Shown: in pieces, positions 15,995-25,895 of the stretch
Layout of the letters: each line of letters starts with the position of its first letter
Position numbering within the stretch: position 1 is the stretch's first letter
Origin: a bacterium
GTDB lineage: Bacteria > Bacillota > Clostridia > Lachnospirales > Lachnospiraceae
Length of the DNA stretch: 54,569 nt
Direction: 5' to 3'
Assembly: GCA_023663725.1 (NCBI GenBank)
Contig: JAMPGX010000004.1
Coordinates: forward strand, 1-54,569
Translations under genes and position numbers: made by a program
Notes under the pieces: model-generated
Told to the model about the DNA's origin: nothing
Database searches by the model: none
The model's input: the letters and a program-made list of their open reading frames with translations, nothing else

Positions 15995-18730
15995 TTATTT
16001 GGCAGGAATCCGCAGGATTGTCAGAGAGTAGGCGGGAGCTTCGTAGACAAAGCTGTCATCTATGGATATCTGGGATTCCATGGGGATTATCTTGTCTGGC
16101 GCTTCAAAGCTGTTCACCGCGCTTAGCGAGTCGCCTGACAACACTGTCACTTGTGCTTTTTCCTCATATAGCTCTGCCGCAAAACCATCCAGATGGGTAT
16201 CCACAGGGATTGCCTGACCGGTAGGGTTTACCAGCTTGAGGATGAGGTCACCGTTCTTGTCTATGCTGGCGGACTCATACAGGGTCTCTGGAGACTGATA
16301 ATCATAATCCAGATATTTTGTGCCGTCGAGATAACCCTCTACATGATTCCCTTCCACGACCACCTTGATCGTGTAGACCTTTCCCCATTGCAGCTTCATA
16401 TTGCGCACGGTGCCGGAGATCTGACCGCTTTTGCTGCCTCCGGAGACGATCTGCAGGCAGGATACCGTGTTGCCCCAGCCGCCGAGGTTCCAGAACAGAT
16501 TGTTGTCGGCATCTTGTACGCATACCGGAATCAGGAAGCCCTCCGCACCGGAGAGGATCTCCGCCTCCACGGTGAGGGTGTAATCACTCCAGTCGGTATC
16601 TCCCAGATATAAGCTGTCACCAGTGTTGGTATCGCTCGGATTGTCGGTGTGACTCTGAATCAGCCTGCCGTCCTTCACAAACCAGTCTCCCTCCCAGAGA
16701 TCCATATCCGAAGGAAGCTCTCCATCCTCAAAATCCGCCTGATACAGCACATTTCCCGAGGCGTTGTCAGTTACGGTGAGATTGTCATAGGCCACGCTGG
16801 TCTGCCAGCTGCCAAGCCCCACCTTGCCTGACAGAGCGCTGGAGGAGGAGGCGTCCACAGTCAGCTCTGTGGGCAGATTGACACTGCCCTTATTGTTCGC
16901 ATATAGCAGCTGTACATAATAGTTGACGGAGCCGTATGCGGTTGTACTGTCAAACCAGATCAAATCCGGACTCCACTGGCTCTGCAATCGGTTGCCGAAG
17001 AGCGGCGCATAGCAGGCCATCTCCACCACATCCCCGTTTTTTTCCAGACCAGTCATGTAGGCGGCCTCGGAGAGCGCCGCCTCCAGAGTGTTGGACTGGG
17101 CGGCATATTCTCCCAGAAATACCTTCGCCTGACTGCCTCTGTCATAGCTGTCATAGCGATGGGTATTCGTGAAAAAGAAGGAGGGCGGCTCGTAATAGTG
17201 TTCGTCCACCAAAGCAGTGATCTCATCTCCCCAGTCAGCGCAGTCTTCTATGTAATTCCAACCCACCCTGTCTCCGGAGGAGGTGCTGTTGGCCACGATC
17301 AGCCGGATATCTTTATAAAGCTCAGGGTTCTCTTTCGCAGCCTCGTCAAAAGCCTCCACAAAGCGGCGGTAGTGCTGGAAATATTCAGATTGCCACTGTT
17401 CGTTGCCAATGCCGATATATCGCAGGGCAAATGGCTCCTCGTGCCCCATGGCAATACGCACACTGCCCCACTGGGTGGACGCATCCCCCAGGCAGAACTC
17501 CACCAGGTCCAGCGCGTCCTGTACGCACTGGCGGAATTCATCGCTATTTATATCATAGACAATATATTTCGGGCTCTGTACCTGACAGGTCATACCTGCG
17601 TTCAGTACCGGCATCGGCATACAGTCCAGCGCCTCGCACAGCTCAAAGAACTCATAGAAGCCGATCCCATAGGTAGTATAGTAGGGATGGTTCTGGGTGC
17701 CCTTCCATAGGGAATAGCTCTGGGGACGCACTTCGATACCGCCAGTGGAAGTCACCTCCCCCACCGTCAGCTGCGCGCCGCCACCGATGGAATCCTTCCA
17801 GCTGTACATGGATTCCTCGTCCCGTCCCTCGATAACACAGCCGCCAGGAAACCGCAAAAAGGAAGGGTTTAGGGCCTCCAGCTTCTCCCCCAGATCTCTG
17901 CGGATGGGTAGTCCCTTATAGGTATCTGCGGGCATCAGGCTTACCATATCAATATCCACAGTGCCCTTGCCGATTCCCAGATCCAGCGTCAATGTGGAAT
18001 CCGCCAGATCTGCTCCGGCGGTTTGTTCCTCCGCGATCAGTGTCATCTCATATCTGGCCCACTGATCAGTCAGGCCGGAAATCTCGCCATAGGCCAGAGA
18101 TGCTCCCTGGCGATTCAGCTCCACAGAGACCGTGCCGTTGTATCCGTCGGGACTTTTCAGATATACCGAGAAGGTATACTCCTCCTGGCCTCTGACATTC
18201 ATACCGGATAAATATCCCTTGTTGGAGAGATACACGCGTTCTGCCTCCTCCGTGTTGGTCAGTCGGGCGTAGTGCGGATTATTTTTGTGGAGGCAACTGC
18301 CGTCCTCTGAGCCGTCGATAATGGAAAAGTCAAAGGCCCCGCCGGACCCCGGCCAGATGCTCCAGCCGTGTTTATTTTGATTTCCGGCAAGCTTCCCGTA
18401 CTCGAAGGAGCGGTTTTTCACCAACTCCGCATACAATCCCCCGTCCAGAGCATGGTTGATATCTTCTAAAAATATGCCGTAGAGAGTGTCGCTGATGGTA
18501 TGGGATGCATCCAGCTTTGAAGTATCCATATGTACAACATAATTTGCCGCTGGCACAGCCGTATCGTTTTCCTCCCCATCTGTGGCAGCTTCGGAAAATG
18601 CTTCCGATGCCGTCTCGGTTGGCGTGCTCTCCTCCGCAGGAGTTCCGGTTGGAGGAGAGCATGCGGTAACCAGACAGGCGGCAGAAATCATTAAGGCAGA
18701 TCTTTTAAAGTTTAGCGTATTATGAAACAT
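15995..18730 (-). CDS. Secreted GH51 alpha-L-arabinofuranosidase lipoprotein
   Basis: A 911-residue lipoprotein (lipobox LVTAC, Cys24) with a Ser/Thr/Glu-rich linker (about residues 25-60). It would remove alpha-L-arabinofuranose from arabinan or arabinoxylan at the cell surface. An N-terminal carbohydrate-binding-like beta-sandwich (about 65-270) precedes the GH51 barrel. The acid/base Glu is in YIGIGNEQW (near 440) and the nucleophile Glu in VFLGEYAAQ (near 540). A laminin-G/concanavalin-like module is inserted near the C-terminus (about 660-830: DFEDGELPSDMDLWEGDW through YLDGTKYLDYDY), and the final ~80 residues complete the GH51 beta-domain (GFAAELYEEKAQVTVL). The inserted module is unusual and may bind the substrate. 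AAAAGGAGG precedes the ATG. Confidence 0.9.
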   Translation of the reverse strand: MFHNTLNFKRSALMISAACLVTACSPPTGTPAEESTPTETASEAFSEAATDGEENDTAVPAANYVVHMDTSKLDASHTISDTLYGIFLEDINHALDGGLYAELVKNRSFEYGKLAGNQNKHGWSIWPGSGGAFDFSIIDGSEDGSCLHKNNPHYARLTNTEEAERVYLSNKGYLSGMNVRGQEEYTFSVYLKSPDGYNGTVSVELNRQGASLAYGEISGLTDQWARYEMTLIAEEQTAGADLADSTLTLDLGIGKGTVDIDMVSLMPADTYKGLPIRRDLGEKLEALNPSFLRFPGGCVIEGRDEESMYSWKDSIGGGAQLTVGEVTSTGGIEVRPQSYSLWKGTQNHPYYTTYGIGFYEFFELCEALDCMPMPVLNAGMTCQVQSPKYIVYDINSDEFRQCVQDALDLVEFCLGDASTQWGSVRIAMGHEEPFALRYIGIGNEQWQSEYFQHYRRFVEAFDEAAKENPELYKDIRLIVANSTSSGDRVGWNYIEDCADWGDEITALVDEHYYEPPSFFFTNTHRYDSYDRGSQAKVFLGEYAAQSNTLEAALSEAAYMTGLEKNGDVVEMACYAPLFGNRLQSQWSPDLIWFDSTTAYGSVNYYVQLLYANNKGSVNLPTELTVDASSSSALSGKVGLGSWQTSVAYDNLTVTDNASGNVLYQADFEDGELPSDMDLWEGDWFVKDGRLIQSHTDNPSDTNTGDSLYLGDTDWSDYTLTVEAEILSGAEGFLIPVCVQDADNNLFWNLGGWGNTVSCLQIVSGGSKSGQISGTVRNMKLQWGKVYTIKVVVEGNHVEGYLDGTKYLDYDYQSPETLYESASIDKNGDLILKLVNPTGQAIPVDTHLDGFAAELYEEKAQVTVLSGDSLSAVNSFEAPDKIIPMESQISIDDSFVYEAPAYSLTILRIPAK

Positions 18731-18748
18731 AAGCGCCTCCTTTTTTCT

Positions 18749-18795
18749 CCCAGGCGTTTGCGAAACCTGGTGACTATGCTGGTGTCAATGTGATA
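18749..18795 (-). repeat. Truncated dispersed repeat, copy D
   Basis: On the minus strand this is only the 3' end of the dispersed element (CACATTGACACCAGCA, then GGTTTCGCAAACGCCT). The long helix partner is missing. It lies in the 5' leader of the secreted GH51 gene, in sense orientation. Confidence 0.6.
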
Positions 18796-18842
18796 CGGTG
18801 TTTAGTCTGTAACGAAGCAGTTTGCACAATAATGTTTACTAA

Positions 18843-18870
18843 AATTTATTCAATTTTTACAATATGTCAA
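18843..18870 (-). promoter_or_regulatory. Promoter of the secreted GH51 gene
   Basis: On the minus strand, TTGACA (18870-18865), a 16-nt spacer and TAAATT (18848-18843). A leader of about 105 nt containing repeat remnant D follows. Confidence 0.55.
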
Positions 18871-18931
18871 AACGTAATTTTATAAATGGCTCATATATAT
18901 AAAATATCACAAAAAAAATATATTTCTAGCA

Positions 18932-18960
18932 TTGACTTTTTGCTGCAAACGTAGTAATTT
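18932..18960 (+). promoter_or_regulatory. Promoter of the importer operon
   Basis: TTGACT (18932-18937), a 17-nt spacer and TAATTT (18955-18960), in an AT-rich tract that stands out from the coding sequence. The spacer contains TGCAAACGTAG, a poor (two-mismatch) match to a CcpA cre site. Confidence 0.55.
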
Positions 18961-19028
18961 AAAAATGTATAGAGTTAACTAAAATATTTGAGGTTTGATT
19001 AAAATAAAAGAGGAAAGGAAAGGTTATC

Positions 19029-21998
19029 ATGATGAAGCAGAAAAGCAGTTTAAAAATCACAGCCATCGCACTTACTGCCACCATGCTTCTGGCGGCGGTT
19101 CCCGATTGGGAACTGTGGGCCAAGACGGATGATGGGGACAATTCCTCCGCCTATTCTTCTGAAGAAAGGTATGTCAACGAAATGATTGCCAACAACTACA
19201 CCAAGGTGAGCGCCGGTTATACAGCGGCTCCATACACAGGTGACGAGGTAATCATGAGGGCGGCGGAGCGGATATCCGGCGAAGGGGCGGATCAGGTCAC
19301 CTCTGAGGTCAGAGGCTATGAGTTGGCCGATGCCGTGGTGGATCTTGGTCTGGGGGATGTTATCACCCTGAAGGTGGATGTGCCGGAGACGGCGCAGTAC
19401 TATCTGGGATTTGACTATCTGTCCTATGACGAATCCGTGTTGCCGGTGGGATTGGCCATGGCTGTGGATGGGGAGTATCCTTATTATGAGTGTCGGAATC
19501 TGGAGTTTGAGACGACCTGGATACAAAATGGGGAGAAATCCTTCGACCGCTATGGCAACGAGATTGTCACGGTGCCGGATAAGCTGATCCAGTGGGAGCG
19601 TAAATACTTAAGTGATGGCAGTTATCGGCGTTCGCGTCCCTTGACTCTGGAGCTGGAGGCAGGCAGTCATGAGATCCAGCTGAAGGTCAACGAGGGAAAT
19701 TTCCTGCTGGGTGCGCTGGTGCTTGCGGCTCCGGAGCAGATTCCGGCCTATACGGGAAGCCAGAAGGCGGAGGGCAAGGAGATAATCGAGCTGCAGGGTG
19801 AGGATTTTACATTCCGCAACGATTCAGCCATTCATGGAATCGCCGAGTACGACACCAGCCTCTATCCCTACGAGGTGAAGGATACCGTACTGAATACTAT
19901 TGACTCTGATTCCTTTGCATCCGCAGGGCAGAAGATTACATATCAGTTTGATGTATATACGGAAGGCTATTATTATATCGCCATGAATTATAGGCAGTCA
20001 GATAAGAATGACTTTCCGGTGTTTCTCAATGTGGAGATAGACGGTAAGATTCCCAACAGTCAGATGGAATCCTATCCTATGAGCTATGCCACCAAATATC
20101 AGACGGCCGCTCTGCAGGATGAGAACGGAGACAAACTCAGCGTGTATCTTGACAAGGGTACCCATACGATCTCTTTTACCATCAGTATCGATGAGATCCG
20201 AGAGATATTGGAGGGACTGGATGAGATTATGTCCGGTGTCAATGATTTATCCCTGGAGATCACCAAGGTGGCGGGTACTAACGCGGACAAATACCGTGAC
20301 CTGAAGTTGTCCCGCTACATTCCAGATATCGAGGAGCAGCTATACGGCTATGCGGACCAGCTGTATGCGCTGCAGGAGACTGTGAAGGAGTACGCGGGCA
20401 AAAAGGGAACTGTCGCTGTGCTCTCCTCCATGAGCATTGCCGCTCAACAGCTGATCTCCCTGGCCGAAGAGCCCGATGAGATTCCGTATCGCGTGGCGGA
20501 GCTGTGTACCAGTCCCTCCAGCGCAAACAGGCATCTGGCCAACACGGTGGATACATTGATCAAGAATAACCTGGCTATCGACCGTATTTTAATCTATCAG
20601 GAGGACGCTGTTCTTCCTAAGAGACCCAATGTCTTTGCGTCGGCGGGCATGAATATCAAGCGTTTTGTGACCTCCTTTACCGATCAGGCATATTCCACCA
20701 GCAACACGGATCCTGAGCATTTGCAGGTATGGGTGAATCGCTCCAGTCAGTATGTGCAGATCATGCAGAAGATGATTGACGAGTACTTTACCCCTCAGAC
20801 GGGAATTGAGGTGGATATCTCTATCATGCCAGACCAGTATAAGCTGGTGCTGGCTAACACGTCCGGCAAGGCGCCGGATGTGGCCACAGGCATCAACTAT
20901 ACGATTCCCTATGAGCTGGCGATTCGGGGAGCGTTGGTGGAGATGACGCAGTTTGAGGATTTCCGGGAGGTGGCCGCTCCCTATGAGGATGGGTTTTTCC
21001 TGACCTCCTGCATTAACGGCGGTATCTATGCCATGCCGGAGACCATGAATTTCTGGGTGCTTTACTATAGAAGCGATATACTGGAAAAGCTTGGTCTGGA
21101 GGTGCCGGATACCATGCAGGATGTGATCGATATGCTGCCGGAGCTGCAGATGAGAGGTCTCAATTATTATCAGCCCGTGTCCGGCATGCTGCTGATGCGC
21201 AATTTCCATGGCACTACGCCGTTGATTCATCAGTTTGGAGGATCCCTGTACGGGGCCACCGCTCAGGAGGGAACGGCGCTTGGCAGCGCGGAGTCGGTGG
21301 ATGGCTTCACTTACCTGACGGAGCTGTTTACCATTTATAATATGCCGATCAATATCGACAACTTCTACCAGCATTTCCGCAATGGCGACATGCCTATTGG
21401 CGTGGCGGACTATTCCGTCTACAATCTGCTGACCAATGCGGCGCCGGAGCTGAAGAATTCGTGGAGCATCTCTCTGGTGCCTGGCATGGAGCAGGAGGAC
21501 GGCACTATCGACCGCACCGTCTGCGGGTGTGCGGAGAGCAGTGTGATCTTCAAGTCGGACAGCGCCAGAGAAGCTAGGGCGTGGGAGTTTGTGAAATGGT
21601 GGTCCTCCTCGGAGGTACAGGCCGAGTTTGGTCAGACCCTGCAGATCACCTATGGAGAGGAATATATGTGGACCACAGCCAATATGGACGCATTCATGCA
21701 GCTGCCCTGGGATACCAGCGACAAACAGATTATTGCGGAGCAGGTGAGCCAGGTGGTGGATGTGGCCAGAGTGCCCGGCACCTATTTGCTTGAGAGGGAG
21801 CTGAGCAACGCTTTCAACGATATCGTGGTCAACAAGCAGACGGCGCAAACCCGCATTGACAAGGCGGTCAAGACCATCAACCGTGAGTTCAACCGCAAGC
21901 TGGAGGAATTCGAGTTCATTGACAGCGAGGGAAATACGATAGAGGACTACAATATACCGACCATAGAAACCATACGCGGCATATTGGGAAGAGATTAG
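19029..21998 (+). CDS. Large modular solute-binding protein
   Basis: A 989-residue exported protein with a signal peptide (residues 1 to about 30) and no lipobox. Two beta-sandwich regions resembling carbohydrate-binding modules follow (about 50-230 and 245-405; YYLGFDYLSYDES, TYQFDVYTEGYYYIAMNYRQ). Next are a helical stretch (405-560) and then a family 1 extracellular binding-protein fold (about 570-970): QVWVNRSSQYVQIMQKMIDEY, GIEVDISIMPDQ, APDVATGINYTIPYELAIRGA, and FWVLYYRSDILEKLGLEVPDT. Ordinary family 1 binding proteins are about 420-550 residues, so the N-terminal half is extra and may capture polymer. It is first in the operon and is followed 17 nt later by permease genes. GGAAAGG precedes the ATG. 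Confidence 0.85.
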   Translation: MMKQKSSLKITAIALTATMLLAAVPDWELWAKTDDGDNSSAYSSEERYVNEMIANNYTKVSAGYTAAPYTGDEVIMRAAERISGEGADQVTSEVRGYELADAVVDLGLGDVITLKVDVPETAQYYLGFDYLSYDESVLPVGLAMAVDGEYPYYECRNLEFETTWIQNGEKSFDRYGNEIVTVPDKLIQWERKYLSDGSYRRSRPLTLELEAGSHEIQLKVNEGNFLLGALVLAAPEQIPAYTGSQKAEGKEIIELQGEDFTFRNDSAIHGIAEYDTSLYPYEVKDTVLNTIDSDSFASAGQKITYQFDVYTEGYYYIAMNYRQSDKNDFPVFLNVEIDGKIPNSQMESYPMSYATKYQTAALQDENGDKLSVYLDKGTHTISFTISIDEIREILEGLDEIMSGVNDLSLEITKVAGTNADKYRDLKLSRYIPDIEEQLYGYADQLYALQETVKEYAGKKGTVAVLSSMSIAAQQLISLAEEPDEIPYRVAELCTSPSSANRHLANTVDTLIKNNLAIDRILIYQEDAVLPKRPNVFASAGMNIKRFVTSFTDQAYSTSNTDPEHLQVWVNRSSQYVQIMQKMIDEYFTPQTGIEVDISIMPDQYKLVLANTSGKAPDVATGINYTIPYELAIRGALVEMTQFEDFREVAAPYEDGFFLTSCINGGIYAMPETMNFWVLYYRSDILEKLGLEVPDTMQDVIDMLPELQMRGLNYYQPVSGMLLMRNFHGTTPLIHQFGGSLYGATAQEGTALGSAESVDGFTYLTELFTIYNMPINIDNFYQHFRNGDMPIGVADYSVYNLLTNAAPELKNSWSISLVPGMEQEDGTIDRTVCGCAESSVIFKSDSAREARAWEFVKWWSSSEVQAEFGQTLQITYGEEYMWTTANMDAFMQLPWDTSDKQIIAEQVSQVVDVARVPGTYLLERELSNAFNDIVVNKQTAQTRIDKAVKTINREFNRKLEEFEFIDSEGNTIEDYNIPTIETIRGILGRD

Positions 21999-22015
21999 GG
22001 GGGTGAGGATGACTT

Positions 22016-22939
22016 ATGGCGGAGACTAAAGTGATAAGGAATAAAATCAGTAAGCGCAACAATAACAAGAACGGCTATCTGTTTATCGCGCCCTACGGCC
22101 TGGCATTCACCATCTTTATCCTGGTGCCGGTGTTGCTGGCGGTGATATTGTCTTTTACCAATTTTAATGCTATCGAGTTCCCGTCCTGGGTAGGCTTTTT
22201 AAACTATATCACCGTGTTGACCAACGATGAGATATTCATGCAGCATGTTCTGCCCAATACGGTGGTGTATGCGCTGATTGTGGGCGTAGGCGGCTATGTG
22301 CTGTCCTTCGTTCTGGCCTGGGCGCTGTGCAATCTGACCAAGGGCTTTCGCACCGTGTTTGCCCTGATCCTGTACTCCCCCAGCATGACGGCTGGCGTAG
22401 CTATGACTGTGGTGTGGAAGGTGATCTTCTCCGGCGATCAGACAGGTCTGTTAAACAGCTGGCTGATGAGCCTGGGAGTGCTCAATGAACCGGTGATCTG
22501 GCTGATCAATGCCAAGTATCTGTTGCCCATCGTCATCATTATCGGATTGTGGTCCAGCATGGGCATCGGCTTCCTGTCTCTGATTGCCGGTATTCTGAAC
22601 ACGGATGAATCTCTGTATGAGGCGGGAGCCATCGATGGCATTAAGAACCGTTTTCAGGAGATGATCTACATCGTGATACCCAGCATGAAGCCCCAGATGC
22701 TGTTTGCCGCTGTGATGGCTATCGTCAATGCTTTTCAGGCGGGCACGATATTTACGCTGCTCACAGGCAATCCCTCGCCGGGGTATGCGTCTCAGCTGAT
22801 TGTGAACCATATTGAAGATTATGGCTTCCAGCGGTATGAGATGGGTTACGCGGCGGCGGTATCGGTAGTGCTGTTGTTGATTGTACAGTTGTTCTCCAAG
22901 GTTGCCAATCGGCTCTTTGGGGAGAGGGATGACTTTTAG
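22016..22939 (+). CDS. Sugar ABC transporter permease (MalF type), pair 1
   Basis: A 307-residue inner-membrane permease with about six membrane segments (first at residues 26-48, [21 protein letters not shown]). The EAA loop that contacts the ATPase is [15 protein letters not shown]. It would form the channel with the next gene. No ATPase gene is present anywhere in the cluster; family importers of this kind usually borrow a shared MsmX/UgpC-like ATPase. GGGGTGAGG precedes the ATG. Confidence 0.92.
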   Translation: MAETKVIRNKISKRNNNKNGYLFIAPYGLAFTIFILVPVLLAVILSFTNFNAIEFPSWVGFLNYITVLTNDEIFMQHVLPNTVVYALIVGVGGYVLSFVLAWALCNLTKGFRTVFALILYSPSMTAGVAMTVVWKVIFSGDQTGLLNSWLMSLGVLNEPVIWLINAKYLLPIVIIIGLWSSMGIGFLSLIAGILNTDESLYEAGAIDGIKNRFQEMIYIVIPSMKPQMLFAAVMAIVNAFQAGTIFTLLTGNPSPGYASQLIVNHIEDYGFQRYEMGYAAAVSVVLLLIVQLFSKVANRLFGERDDF

Positions 22940-22956
22940 AGAGGAGGGAAACAGAT

Positions 22957-23826
22957 ATGGCATATAAAGGACATCGCATTAACCCGACCCGATTTGAGAA
23001 GAGCCAGATCAAGATCATCCTGATCCTGCTTCCGCTGGTCGTATTCATGGCTTTACCCATTATATTTATTATCAACCATGCGTTCAAGCCTATGGAAGAG
23101 CTGTTCGCGTTTCCCCCGACCTTTTTTGTGAGAAACGCGACGCTGGAAAACTTTGAGAGCTTGATCAAGGCCAGTCGGACCTCCGGTGTGCCGATGAGCC
23201 GCTATGTGTTCAACAGCCTGGTTGTGACACTGGCTACGATCTTCCTGTCCCTGCTTCTGACCACCTGCGCCGCTTTCGCGCTGTCCAAGATCAGATTCAA
23301 GGCCAAGAACACGTTGATGAATATCAACCAGACGGCCATCATGTTCGTGGCGACGGCGGTGTTGATTCCCAGATATCTGGTGATCAGCAAGACGGGTATG
23401 ATCGACAATTATCTGGCTCATATTCTGCCTCTGGTGGCAATGCCGGTGGCGCTGTTTCTGGTAAAGCAGTTCGTGGATCAGGTGCCGGATTCGCTGATGG
23501 AAGCGGCCTATATGGATGGCGCCACGGACTGGCAGGTATATTTAAAGATCATCATCCCCATGATTAAACCCGCGATTGCCACAGCCGCCATTCTGGTATT
23601 CCAGCAGGTGTGGACCAATATGGAAACATCCAACTATTTTGTGAATGACGACAGCATGAAGACACTGACCTTTTATATGAACACTCTGGCCAACGCCAAC
23701 AACACAGTGGCCGGACAGGGAATGGCGGCCGCGGCTTCCCTGATTATGTTTATCCCCAATCTGGTGCTGTTTATCATATTGCAGAAGAATGTGATGAATA
23801 CCATGGCGCACTCTGGTATCAAGTAA
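22957..23826 (+). CDS. Sugar ABC transporter permease (MalG type), pair 1
   Basis: A 289-residue permease with six predicted membrane segments and the EAA loop EAAYMDGATDWQVYLKI. It is the partner of the preceding permease, 17 nt downstream, with GAGGAGG before the ATG. It has the MalG-type short N-terminal tail and a C-terminal helix ending near the membrane. Confidence 0.92.
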   Translation: MAYKGHRINPTRFEKSQIKIILILLPLVVFMALPIIFIINHAFKPMEELFAFPPTFFVRNATLENFESLIKASRTSGVPMSRYVFNSLVVTLATIFLSLLLTTCAAFALSKIRFKAKNTLMNINQTAIMFVATAVLIPRYLVISKTGMIDNYLAHILPLVAMPVALFLVKQFVDQVPDSLMEAAYMDGATDWQVYLKIIIPMIKPAIATAAILVFQQVWTNMETSNYFVNDDSMKTLTFYMNTLANANNTVAGQGMAAAASLIMFIPNLVLFIILQKNVMNTMAHSGIK

Positions 23827-23843
23827 AGGAAAAGGTGAGAGAA

Positions 23844-25895
23844 ATGAAAAAGATGATCAAGCATTTCAAGAGAATAGCCTTATGCCTTTTTGCGGTGATG
23901 CTGCTCACAGGCAGCGTGATCAGCGTGGGGGCCGACGCGCCCTACAAGACTTTTACCTTTGACGGCTATGGCTATGTGATACAGACGCAGACAGCGTATC
24001 TGCCCTATGAGACGATAACAAAATTTCAGGACGAGGCCCTGAATGGCCCCAGTGATCTGTATGTGGCGGACGATGGCAGAATCTATGTGGCGGACACAGG
24101 TAATGCGCGTATCGTGGTGGGCGATTTAGAAGGCAATCTGCTGCAGACCATCGGTGAGGGCACTCTGGTGTCTCCGAGGGGCGTATATGTGACGGGAAAC
24201 GGACATGTGTATGTGGCGGACCGGGACGCGGAGGCGGTATTTGAGTTCGACGCGGACGGCGAGCTGCTGAATCGCTACGGCAAACCGAACTCTCCTCTAT
24301 ACGGCGATGCGCTGAGCTTCCTGCCCATCAAGCTGGTGGTCAATGACGCGGGAATCATGTATGTGATCTGTGAGTCCAACACCAACGGTATCGTGGAGAT
24401 CTCCCCCATAGAGGGCGGAACCTTCCTGGGCTATTTTGGCACGAACTTCGCATCGAGCTCTCCGATGATCGTCATCCGTAGAGCGTTGGCTACCAAGGCG
24501 CAGAAGGCCAAGATGGTGTCCAACATTCCCTCCACTCCCGACAATCTGTGCATCGACCACAAGGGTCTGATCTACACGGTGACCAGAGGCGAGGAGGAGG
24601 ATACCCTGAAGAGATTGAATATCGCCGGCAAGAATGTGATTACGCCGGACACCTATGATGACATTCCCGCGGCGGTGGCGGCGGGCAATCATGACAATGT
24701 ATTCATGGTATCCCAGCAGGGTTTTGTCTATGAATTCAACAGCGAGGGAGAGGCGCTCTTTGTGTTCGGCGGTTCCGATGACGGCACCCAGCGAGTCGGT
24801 CTGTGTACAGTGGTCAGCGCGATAGATGTGGATCCTCAGGATCGGCTGTATATCCTGGATTCCGACAAGGCTCAGATTCAGGTGTATGAGCCTACCGAGT
24901 TCACCAATCTACTGCACGAGGCGCTCAATCTGTACTCCATGGGTCGGTACACCGAGAGTAAGGCCCCGCTGGAGGAAGTGCTGAAGATGAACAGCATGTT
25001 TGACTATGCAAACATGGCTATGGGCAGGGCCTATTTCCAGGAGGAAAACTATGAGATGGCCCAGTATTATGCTAAGCTGGCCAAGGATTATCAGGGATAT
25101 TCTGACGCTACCTGGGAGGTGCGTAACCTCTGGCTGAAAAAATGGATCGTCCCGATCATCTGGAGCATTGTGATTCTGTGGGTGGCCAGCAGGGTTATCA
25201 AGAAGCTGGATCAGAAGAAAGGCATCCTGAAGCCGCTGCGCGATGCATTCGCCAGGATCAGTGAGAACCGGCGCATACGGGATATCCGGTACGCCTGGTA
25301 TTTTATGAGACATCCGATCGACGGCTGTTACGGCATAGCCAGAGAAAACAGAGCGTCCGTGTTCACGGCCAATCTGTTGGTGGTAATCTTCACGATAGAA
25401 TATATGATCAATAAATATATGTGCGGATTCCTGCAAAAGACGGTTCGGGAAGGGCGCTACGAGATATTCTCCGACATTGGCATGGTAGTTGTGGTGCTGG
25501 TGGCATTGACTGTCTGCAATTACCTCGTGTGTACCATCAATGACGGTGAGGGAACGGTAAAGAAGATATATTGCTCATTTACCTACTGCCTGACGCCCTA
25601 TGTGACATTGATTCCATTGGTATTTCTGCTGTCCCATGTGGTGACCGTCAATGAACAGTTCCTGATCAGCTTTGGCTACTGCGCCATCTATGTGTGGGTG
25701 ACGGTGCTGTTTGTGCTGGCGGTGAAGGAGGTCAATAACTACACGGCCAAGGAAACCTTCAAGGTATTGTGCCTGACAGCGTTTACCATACTGATTATGG
25801 CCCTGTTAATCTTTATCATCTATGTACTTTGGGCGCAGGTATTTGAATTTATCAGCGCGATCGGCGGAGAGGTGGTGTATCGAATTGGCAATTAA
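23844..25895 (+). CDS. NHL-repeat/TPR/Yip1-like membrane protein
   Basis: A protein of about 683 residues from ATG 23844 (AAAGGTGAG upstream; the frame opens at GTG 23835). It has a signal peptide, then an NHL-type beta-propeller outside the membrane (about 40-350; repeats such as DLYVADDGRIYVADTGNARI, GHVYVADRDAEAVFEFDADG, DRLYILDSDKAQIQVY). Two TPR-like helices follow (365-430; LYSMGRYTESKAPLEEVLKM), then a membrane segment (about 438-455), a cytosolic loop, and a C-terminal membrane domain with about five segments resembling Yip1 (VFTANLLVVIFTIEYMINKY onward). It lies between the two permease pairs. A scaffold or sugar-gating role for the importer is plausible, but I know of no established function. 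Confidence 0.75.
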   Translation: MKKMIKHFKRIALCLFAVMLLTGSVISVGADAPYKTFTFDGYGYVIQTQTAYLPYETITKFQDEALNGPSDLYVADDGRIYVADTGNARIVVGDLEGNLLQTIGEGTLVSPRGVYVTGNGHVYVADRDAEAVFEFDADGELLNRYGKPNSPLYGDALSFLPIKLVVNDAGIMYVICESNTNGIVEISPIEGGTFLGYFGTNFASSSPMIVIRRALATKAQKAKMVSNIPSTPDNLCIDHKGLIYTVTRGEEEDTLKRLNIAGKNVITPDTYDDIPAAVAAGNHDNVFMVSQQGFVYEFNSEGEALFVFGGSDDGTQRVGLCTVVSAIDVDPQDRLYILDSDKAQIQVYEPTEFTNLLHEALNLYSMGRYTESKAPLEEVLKMNSMFDYANMAMGRAYFQEENYEMAQYYAKLAKDYQGYSDATWEVRNLWLKKWIVPIIWSIVILWVASRVIKKLDQKKGILKPLRDAFARISENRRIRDIRYAWYFMRHPIDGCYGIARENRASVFTANLLVVIFTIEYMINKYMCGFLQKTVREGRYEIFSDIGMVVVVLVALTVCNYLVCTINDGEGTVKKIYCSFTYCLTPYVTLIPLVFLLSHVVTVNEQFLISFGYCAIYVWVTVLFVLAVKEVNNYTAKETFKVLCLTAFTILIMALLIFIIYVLWAQVFEFISAIGGEVVYRIGN

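Noticed and set aside
18938-18954. CcpA cre site in the importer promoter
   Set aside because: TGCAAACGTAG has at least two mismatches to the consensus and no symmetry, so it is too weak to call.
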